DNA of 64,000 bases from an uncultured Lachnospiraceae bacterium (lineage in GTDB: Bacteria > Bacillota > Clostridia > Lachnospirales > Lachnospiraceae), in contig CAJTMW010000001.1 in the NCBI GenBank assembly GCA_910577275.1, forward strand, positions 62,001 to 126,000. The letters run 5' to 3'. Shown in pieces: positions 58,550 to 64,000 of the stretch; the stretch's first letter is position 1, and the number at the start of each line of letters is the position of its first letter. A program made the translations under genes and the position numbers. The notes beneath the pieces were generated by a model. The model saw only the letters and a program-made list of their open reading frames with translations. It had not been told where the DNA came from and ran no database searches.

Positions 58550-59659
58550 TTAATTTTTACTGTTTTTGTAAAAGCCTGTAAGGTATTCCAGCCTTGCCGT
58601 CATATTCTGCATACAGGCGTCCAGAACTGCAAGGGCTGTCATGGACTCCACCACAACCACCGCGCGCGGAACGATAACCGGGTCATGGCGGCCTTTGATT
58701 TGTATATTGATATTTTCCATATCCCTGTTTACCGTTTCCTGTGTCTGGAAGATGGAAGGGGTGGGCTTTATGTGGGCTCTTATGACGACGGGCGCGCCGT
58801 CGCTGATGCCGCCGAGAATCCCTCCGGCATGGTTGGATTTTTTGGAGAGGACGTTGTTTTCGCAGACAAAGGGGTCGTTGTTTTCGGAGCCGGCGGCTTT
58901 GGAAACCTGTACGCCGTCGCCGATTTCTACCGCTTTTACTGCGCCGATGGACATAAGGGCTTTTGCAAGATTCGCATCCAGCTTTTCAAAAACAGGGTCG
59001 CCCACACCGGCGGGAAGCCCTTCCACGATACATTCCACAACGCCGCCCGCAGAATCCTTATTCATCATGCATTCCTTTAAGTAAGCTGCCGCCCTTTCGT
59101 CCGCCGTTTTATCGGGCATACAGGTAGCGGTGGTATAAATGGAATTTCTGTCAAATTCAGACATATTAATTTCAACCGGCCCGATTGATTTTGTATAGGC
59201 GGTAACGGTGATTCCCATTTCCTTTAAAATTTTAGCGGCTACGGCGCCTGCCGCCACACGTCCGGCGGTTTCGCGCCCGGAGGAACGGCCGCCTCCTCTG
59301 TAATCCCGGAAGCCGTATTTTGCGTCAAAGGTGTAGTCCGCATGGCCGGGTCTGTAATAAGAGGCAATTTCACTGTAATCCGAGGATTTCTGGGAGGTGT
59401 TGCGGATTATCAGGGAAATTGGCGTACCGGTGGTTTTTCCCTCGAAAACGCCGGAGAGGATTTCCACCTGGTCCGCTTCTTTCCGCGGGGTGGAGATAGA
59501 AGTCTGACCGGGCTTTCTCCGGTCAAGGTAAGGCTGAATATCCTCCTCGCAAAGGGAGAGACCTGCCGGGCAGCCGTCGATGACAGCGCCCAGAGCCTTT
59601 CCGTGGGATTCCCCCCAGGTAGTGATTTTAAACAGATTTCCAAATGTTGAACCGGACAT
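58550..59659 (-). CDS. aroC: Chorismate synthase
   Basis: 369 residues. Last step of the shikimate pathway, EPSP to chorismate, with reduced FMN. GNLFKITTWGESHGKALG at the N-terminus, DRRKPGQTSISTPRKE, and RGGGRSSGRETAGRVAAGAVA are the flavin- and phosphate-binding signatures. ATG at 59659 with AAGGAGC upstream on the minus strand. It is convergent with the M56 gene (57 bases) and divergent from tgt. No other aromatic gene is seen nearby. Confidence 0.96.
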   Translation of the reverse strand: MSGSTFGNLFKITTWGESHGKALGAVIDGCPAGLSLCEEDIQPYLDRRKPGQTSISTPRKEADQVEILSGVFEGKTTGTPISLIIRNTSQKSSDYSEIASYYRPGHADYTFDAKYGFRDYRGGGRSSGRETAGRVAAGAVAAKILKEMGITVTAYTKSIGPVEINMSEFDRNSIYTTATCMPDKTADERAAAYLKECMMNKDSAGGVVECIVEGLPAGVGDPVFEKLDANLAKALMSIGAVKAVEIGDGVQVSKAAGSENNDPFVCENNVLSKKSNHAGGILGGISDGAPVVIRAHIKPTPSIFQTQETVNRDMENINIQIKGRHDPVIVPRAVVVVESMTALAVLDACMQNMTARLEYLTGFYKNSKN

Positions 59660-59708
59660 AAAAGCTCCTTTCCGCCGCGTGGCCGGAGATTATTTTTATA
59701 AATCAGAT

Positions 59709-59748
59709 GAATTTATTCTATTGAATTTATTCTAATGAATTTATTCTA
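59709..59748. repeat. Three copies of a 14-bp AT-rich repeat
   Basis: GAATTTATTCTA occurs at 59709-59720, 59723-59734 and 59737-59748 with a 14-base period, between the divergent aroC and tgt starts. Confidence 0.85.
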
Positions 59749-59775
59749 TTACAATTATAGCCGATAGGGAGGGCT

Positions 59776-59828
59776 TTGACAATTATATTTAAATTGCTAT
59801 TGTAGAATGTCACGGCATTGTGTAAAAT
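59776..59828 (+). promoter_or_regulatory. tgt promoter region
   Basis: TTGACA (59776-59781), a 16-base spacer and TATTGT (59798-59803) preceded by TGC. An alternative is TTGTAG (59800-59805), 17 bases, TAAAAT (59823-59828). Both fit the ATG at 59874. Confidence 0.55.
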
Positions 59829-59873
59829 ACAGAGCGTAACTGTTTCCCTTAATTTACAGAAATGAGGATATCT

Positions 59874-61007
59874 ATGTTTCGCATATTAAAAAAAGAAGGC
59901 AACGCCAAACGCGGTGAGTTTACCACGGTTCACGGAATTATCAACACGCCGGTATTCATGAATGTAGGGACGGTTGCCGCCATTAAAGGGGCGGTTTCCA
60001 CAGAGGATTTGGAGCAAATCCGCACTCAGGTAGAGCTTTCCAATACTTATCATTTACATGTAAGGCCCGGAGAGCAGATTATCAAACAGCTTGGAGGACT
60101 GCACAAATTTATGTCATGGGACAGGCCGATTCTCACCGATTCCGGCGGTTTTCAGGTGTTTTCCCTTGCAAAGCTGCGCAGGATTAAGGAGGAAGGGGTT
60201 TATTTTAATTCTCATATAGACGGCCGCAAGATTTTCATGGGGCCGGAGCAGAGCATGCAGATTCAGTCCGCCCTTGCGTCTACCATAGCCATGGCCTTTG
60301 ACGAATGCCCCTCAAGCCTTGCGGAAAGGAGCTATGTGCAGGCCTCCGTGGAGCGCACCACCAGATGGCTGGAGCGCTGCAAAGCGGAGATGACGCGTTT
60401 AAACGGGCTGGAGGATACCATCAACAAGAACCAGCTTTTGTTCGGGATTAATCAGGGGGCTGTTTTTGCAGATATCAGAATCGAACATGCAAAGCAGATT
60501 GCGCAGCTTTCCCTTGACGGCTATGCCATCGGAGGTCTGGCGGTGGGAGAGAGCCATGAGGAAATGTATTATATTATAGAAGAAACGGTTCCCCATCTGC
60601 CGGAGGATAAGCCGGTTTACCTGATGGGAGTGGGAACGCCCGCCAATATTCTGGAAGGGGTGGAGAGAGGAATCGATTTCTTTGACTGCGTTTACCCCAG
60701 CAGGAACGGACGGCACGGGCATCTGTACACGAATCACGGGAAGATTAATCTTTTCAATGCAAAATACGAGCTGGACGAGCGGCCAATTGAGGAGGGCTGT
60801 AACTGTCCCGCCTGCCGCAGATATTCAAGGGCTTACATCAGACATCTTCTGAAAGCAAAGGAAATGCTGGGGATGCGCCTTTGCGTGCTCCATAACCTGT
60901 ATTTTTACAATACCATGATGGAGGAAATCCGCGACGCCCTTGATAAGGGCGAGTTTGCGGCATACAAAAAGAGGAAGCTGGAGGGGATGATGCAGGGGAC
61001 GGAATGA
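59874..61007 (+). CDS. tgt: tRNA-guanine transglycosylase
   Basis: 377 residues. Exchanges guanine 34 for preQ1 in tRNAs with GUN anticodons. LTDSGGFQVFSLAKLRRIKEEGV carries the catalytic-loop Asp, GGLAVGES the base-binding loop, and the C-terminal zinc site is CNCPAC plus a downstream Cys and His (LCVLHNLYFY). ATG 59874 is chosen since GAGG lies 6 bases upstream; ATG 59862 has no ribosome site. yajC follows as in many Firmicutes. Confidence 0.96.
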   Translation: MFRILKKEGNAKRGEFTTVHGIINTPVFMNVGTVAAIKGAVSTEDLEQIRTQVELSNTYHLHVRPGEQIIKQLGGLHKFMSWDRPILTDSGGFQVFSLAKLRRIKEEGVYFNSHIDGRKIFMGPEQSMQIQSALASTIAMAFDECPSSLAERSYVQASVERTTRWLERCKAEMTRLNGLEDTINKNQLLFGINQGAVFADIRIEHAKQIAQLSLDGYAIGGLAVGESHEEMYYIIEETVPHLPEDKPVYLMGVGTPANILEGVERGIDFFDCVYPSRNGRHGHLYTNHGKINLFNAKYELDERPIEEGCNCPACRRYSRAYIRHLLKAKEMLGMRLCVLHNLYFYNTMMEEIRDALDKGEFAAYKKRKLEGMMQGTE

Positions 61008-61101
61008 AATATCAAAAAAAGCTTGTTTTTAAGGGGTGAATTGTGTATTATATTCTGTAAGCTTATTTAGTTAGGCAAAACTGAAATTTGGAGGAAATAT
61101 A

Positions 61102-61416
61102 ATGGGTATCTTATTGACAGCGGAGGCTGGCGCTGCCGCAGGCGGCGGAATTGTAATGGTAGTGTATCTGGTTCTTATTTTCGGATTTCTTTATTTTTTC
61201 ATGATTCGCCCACAGAAGAAAGAACAAAAGAAAATGGCCGCTATGTTATCATCTCTTGAGGTAGGCGACTGTGTGCTTACCAGCAGCGGTTTTTACGGAA
61301 TCGTTATAGACATTACGGACGACACATTGATTGTAGAGTTTGGCAATAACAAAAACTGCCGTATTCCCATGCAGAAAACTGCGATAGCGCAGGTTGAAAA
61401 AGCAGACGCAGAATAA
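61102..61416 (+). CDS. yajC: Preprotein translocase subunit YajC
   Basis: 104 residues. One N-terminal membrane span (about 15-35, ending FYFFMIRPQKKEQKKM) followed by the cytoplasmic domain with LEVGDCVLTSSGFYGIV. YajC joins SecDF in the secretion complex; secDF is not adjacent. ATG follows TTGGAGGAAAT. A clear terminator comes after it. Confidence 0.93.
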   Translation: MGILLTAEAGAAAGGGIVMVVYLVLIFGFLYFFMIRPQKKEQKKMAAMLSSLEVGDCVLTSSGFYGIVIDITDDTLIVEFGNNKNCRIPMQKTAIAQVEKADAE

Positions 61417-61447
61417 ATTGAAAGCAGACACGCTGTGCCTGTGTATT

Positions 61448-61490
61448 GTATGAGAGATAAGGCGCAGAGAATGCGCCTTTTTTCTCATAC
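61448..61490. terminator. Intrinsic terminator after yajC
   Basis: GGCGCA (61461-61466) pairs with TGCGCC (61472-61477), followed by six T. An outer GTATGAGA/TCTCATAC pair (61448-61455, 61483-61490) lengthens the stem and makes it work on both strands. Confidence 0.88.
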
Positions 61491-61511
61491 TCTGATAAAG
61501 GAGGGACACAA

Positions 61512-62597
61512 ATGATTTTAAATATTGTATGCATTCCCGGCGACGGAATCGGGCCGGAAATCGTGGCGGAAGCCAAAAAGGTTCTGGATAAGGTGGCCGG
61601 CGTTTACGGGCATGAGATGAATTTTCAGGATGTGCTGATGGGCGGCGCGTCCATAGACGCGTACGGCGTGCCTCTTACGGAGGAGACGATTGCCGCGGCG
61701 AAGGCGGCGGACGCGGTGCTGATGGGTTCTATCGGCGGGAACACGGTAACGTCTCCCTGGTATAAGCTGCCTCCCAATCTCCGTCCTGAGGCGGGGCTTT
61801 TGGGAATCCGTAAGGCGTTGAACCTGTTTGCCAATTTGAGACCGGCGGTTCTGTACGAGGAGCTGGCGGACGCCTGCCCCTTAAAAAAGGAAATCAGCAG
61901 CGCCGGATTTGATATGATGATTATGCGGGAGCTCACCGGCGGGCTTTATTTCGGAGAGCGCCATACCACAGAGGAAAACGGAGTCCGCAAGGCGGTTGAC
62001 ACTCTTACCTATGATGAAAACGAAATCCGACGGATTGCAATTAAGGGCTTTGACATTGCCATGAAACGCCGCAAAAAGGTTACCAGCGTGGACAAAGCCA
62101 ACGTTCTGGATTCCTCCCGCCTCTGGAGAAAGGTGGTGGAGGAGGTGGCCGCGGATTATCCCGAGGTTACGTTAGAGCATATGCTGGTGGACAACTGCGC
62201 CATGCAGCTTGTAAAAGACCCGGCGCAGTTTGATGTGATTCTGACGGAAAACATGTTTGGAGATATTCTTTCCGACGAGGCGAGTATGGTAACCGGCTCT
62301 ATTGGAATGCTGGCTTCCGCTTCCTTAAACGACAGTAAGTTCGGTCTGTATGAGCCGAGCCACGGTTCGGCGCCCGACATTGCGGGAAAGGGAATTGCCA
62401 ATCCAATCGCAACGATTCTTTCCGCGGCTATGATGCTGCGCTATTCCTTTGACCTTGACAGGGAGGCGGACGCTGTGGAAGCCGCGGTAAAGGAGATTTT
62501 GAAAAAAGGCTACCGCACCGTTGACATTATGTCGGAAGGCTGCACGCAGGTAAGCTGTACAGAGATGGGTGATTTGTTGGCAGATGAAATCAAATGA
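61512..62597 (+). CDS. leuB: 3-isopropylmalate dehydrogenase
   Basis: 361 residues, usual size. Oxidises 3-isopropylmalate in leucine synthesis with NAD. GDGIGPEIVAEAKKVL opens the chain; LRPEAGLLGIRKALNLFANLRPA and MRELTGGLYFG are substrate segments; VTSVDKANVLDSSRLWR and DILSDEASMVTGSIGMLASASL hold metal-binding Asp residues. ATG 61512 has AAAGGAGGG upstream. No other leucine gene is adjacent, and it is separated from the DRE-TIM synthase by 59 kb, which supports the non-leucine reading of that enzyme. Confidence 0.96.
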   Translation: MILNIVCIPGDGIGPEIVAEAKKVLDKVAGVYGHEMNFQDVLMGGASIDAYGVPLTEETIAAAKAADAVLMGSIGGNTVTSPWYKLPPNLRPEAGLLGIRKALNLFANLRPAVLYEELADACPLKKEISSAGFDMMIMRELTGGLYFGERHTTEENGVRKAVDTLTYDENEIRRIAIKGFDIAMKRRKKVTSVDKANVLDSSRLWRKVVEEVAADYPEVTLEHMLVDNCAMQLVKDPAQFDVILTENMFGDILSDEASMVTGSIGMLASASLNDSKFGLYEPSHGSAPDIAGKGIANPIATILSAAMMLRYSFDLDREADAVEAAVKEILKKGYRTVDIMSEGCTQVSCTEMGDLLADEIK

Positions 62598-64000
62598 GAA
62601 ATCCAAAGCAGTAACGATTGCATGGTATGTTTTATTCGCGGCGATGGCGGTTTATTACGGATGGCGTCTGTTTGCTTTCACGCCATGGTATGACGAGCTG
62701 TATACCTACTATTATTTTATCAGCAGAGGGCCGGTTTATGCGGCAATTCACTGGCCTCTGCCCAACAATCATGTGGGTTATTCGGTTCTTTCCGCTTTTC
62801 TTGATTTTTTCGGAAATTCCTATATCGGCCTTCGGGGCGTATCCTATCTTAGCGCGCTGGCAAACATGATTCTGGTTTACAGATTAGGCGGAAGATATCT
62901 GAAGGGCTGGTCGCCTTTAGGTACGGTAATTCTGTATGTATCCGTGGGGCTGGTAAACCAGATGGCCGTTCAGGGGAGAGGCTATACCCTGGGAATTACC
63001 TGCTGCCTTCTGGCATGGCAGAGCATGGCGGTTATCTGCGAGGAGGAAAAGCCGAAAAAAAGGCATTACCTTATTTATATTCTGTCTCTGGTGCTTGGCC
63101 TTTATACCGTTTCCAGCGATGTGTACTGGGTGATTCCCCTGTGCCTTGCGGGGGGAGGCTTTCTTCTTTTAAGGTCGCTTCGGGAGACGGCATATTTTTC
63201 CGAAAAGAAGAGATATCTTTTCTTAAAAAATCTTTTTTTGAAAACCGAAAGCGGAAGGAAATTAATCAGGCTGATAGCGGCCTCCCTATGCGCCGCTTTT
63301 TTGACAGTGATACTTTATGCTACTATCTGGGTGTCCATCGGCGCCAATCTTCTGGTAAAGGATGAGGGGAGCCCATGGTACGGCATGGGACATATCAAAA
63401 TGATTTTAAGCGCGCCCTTTGCGGCAATGGGCCGGGGCATGGAGTATATGCTGGCTACCCCTTATATCCAGAGCGAGGAGCGGGCGGGATTTTTCGGGCG
63501 GCTGCTTTCATGGCTTGGAACGCTGGCGGATTATTATTACCACTCCCTTTCCCTGCCGGTTATTCTGGTTTTTGCGGCGGGAAGTATCTACCTGATTTTT
63601 AAGGCGGTAAGAAATCTCAAAAGGGGCAGCGACCGGAATCTTCTGCTGTACTTATTTCTGATTTTCGGGATTTTGCTGGTGCCGGTTGTTCTGCTGATAC
63701 AGTGCAAGCGTCCTTATTACCGGGTATTTACCTACGGGGGCGTTTTGCTGGCTTTTATGCTGGGCGTGATTCTCTCCGATATCACTGACTTTTTTTCGAA
63801 AAAGCTTTCAGGGGGCAGGAAGCAGGAGCTGGTTTCTGGGGCTGTGTGTATTGCCGTGCTGGCCTTTGGGGTAAAATGCCTTGCCTTTTCAGGATATAAT
63901 GAGCAGTACGGCATGAGAGAGCATGAGATAGAGCTGGCCTTTGCGGAGGCGGAGATGGAAAATTATGAAAATTTCTGCGTGACCGACTGCAATCAGGAGT
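62584..64000 (+). CDS. GT-C-like multi-spanning membrane protein, runs off the window
   Basis: The frame is open from ATG 62584 to the right edge (472 codons seen, no stop). About nine membrane spans. The first outside loop has TPWYDELYTYYYFIS with an Asp-Glu pair at the position of the catalytic acid of GT-C glycosyltransferases, followed by PLPNNHVGYSVLSAFLD, reminiscent of the GT39/ArnT family. It probably transfers a lipid-linked sugar, but donor and acceptor are unknown. The start overlaps leuB by 14 bases with a weak ribosome site; coupling is plausible, and a later start is possible. Confidence 0.75.
   Translation, partial: MKSNEKSKAVTIAWYVLFAAMAVYYGWRLFAFTPWYDELYTYYYFISRGPVYAAIHWPLPNNHVGYSVLSAFLDFFGNSYIGLRGVSYLSALANMILVYRLGGRYLKGWSPLGTVILYVSVGLVNQMAVQGRGYTLGITCCLLAWQSMAVICEEEKPKKRHYLIYILSLVLGLYTVSSDVYWVIPLCLAGGGFLLLRSLRETAYFSEKKRYLFLKNLFLKTESGRKLIRLIAASLCAAFLTVILYATIWVSIGANLLVKDEGSPWYGMGHIKMILSAPFAAMGRGMEYMLATPYIQSEERAGFFGRLLSWLGTLADYYYHSLSLPVILVFAAGSIYLIFKAVRNLKRGSDRNLLLYLFLIFGILLVPVVLLIQCKRPYYRVFTYGGVLLAFMLGVILSDITDFFSKKLSGGRKQELVSGAVCIAVLAFGVKCLAFSGYNEQYGMREHEIELAFAEAEMENYENFCVTDCNQE

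Noticed and set aside
58523..59080. Plus-strand frame of 185 codons opposite aroC, and similar long antisense frames opposite ftsK (16408-17334), nfnB (23579-24613) and the flavoproteins (38660-39325)
   Set aside because: They are complements of clearly coding genes, have no family-like motifs, and owe their length to codon bias of the true strand.

Overview
The window reads as chromosomal DNA of a spore-forming, anaerobic gut Firmicute, most likely Lachnospiraceae (Clostridium cluster XIVa). The basis is gene content: a Re-type citrate synthase-like protein beside an NADP isocitrate dehydrogenase, electron-bifurcating NfnAB, the redox repressor Rex, formate-tetrahydrofolate ligase, and sporulation-linked genes (SpoIIIE/FtsK with TepA, YqfC/YqfD, a SpoVB-like flippase). 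Ribosome binding sites are strong AGGAGG types. Most genes lie on the + strand. I saw no rRNA, tRNA, CRISPR array, integrase or intact transposase.

Layout. 1-4.3 kb: end of a subtilisin-like protease, then citrate synthase-like, GntR and isocitrate dehydrogenase. 4.5-6.4 kb: a minus-strand ABC-F protein. 6.6-14.5 kb: rex, a coiled-coil protein, nnr, alr, an antitoxin-less MazF, a CNNM/CBS membrane protein, yebC and a membrane protein. 14.6-24.6 kb: tepA, ftsK/spoIIIE, fhs, folD, a zinc-ribbon surface protein, nfnA and nfnB. 24.6-25.1 kb: two large inverted palindromic elements. 25.2-30 kb: a MORN protein, an AT-rich LytTR two-component system, an acyltransferase pseudogene and a zinc-ribbon membrane protein. 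30-43 kb: rlmH, a nuclease remnant, pyrimidine-nucleoside phosphorylase, yqfC-yqfD-phoH-ybeY, a flippase, a BofC-like protein, two flavoproteins, 5-FCL and proA. 43-56 kb is accessory carbohydrate metabolism: a lactonase, a second nuclease remnant, uxaA-uxaB-kdgK with a LacI regulator, a MATE exporter, a small-ORF/GNAT pair, an AraC regulator, a sugar symporter and a GH88 hydrolase. 56-64 kb: a BlaI/BlaR1-like pair, aroC (minus), tgt, yajC, leuB and a GT-C-like membrane protein cut by the right edge.

Together: the uronate genes convert tagaturonate via altronate to KDG and KDPG. The symporter and GH88 enzyme probably supply unsaturated uronate sugars to the same pool. fhs, folD and 5-FCL serve folate one-carbon metabolism. 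Citrate synthase and isocitrate dehydrogenase make 2-oxoglutarate and NADPH, and NfnAB and Rex tie NAD(P)H to ferredoxin.

The most unusual non-genic feature is a family of three ~140-160 bp structured palindromes (4.3, 24.6 and 25.0 kb). Their cores are conserved but their outer arms differ between copies, yet stay self-complementary in two of the three. Other points of note are a one-codon lesion in an acyltransferase gene, two decayed Rpn-type nuclease genes, several good operator palindromes, and in-frame tandem repeats in three proteins.
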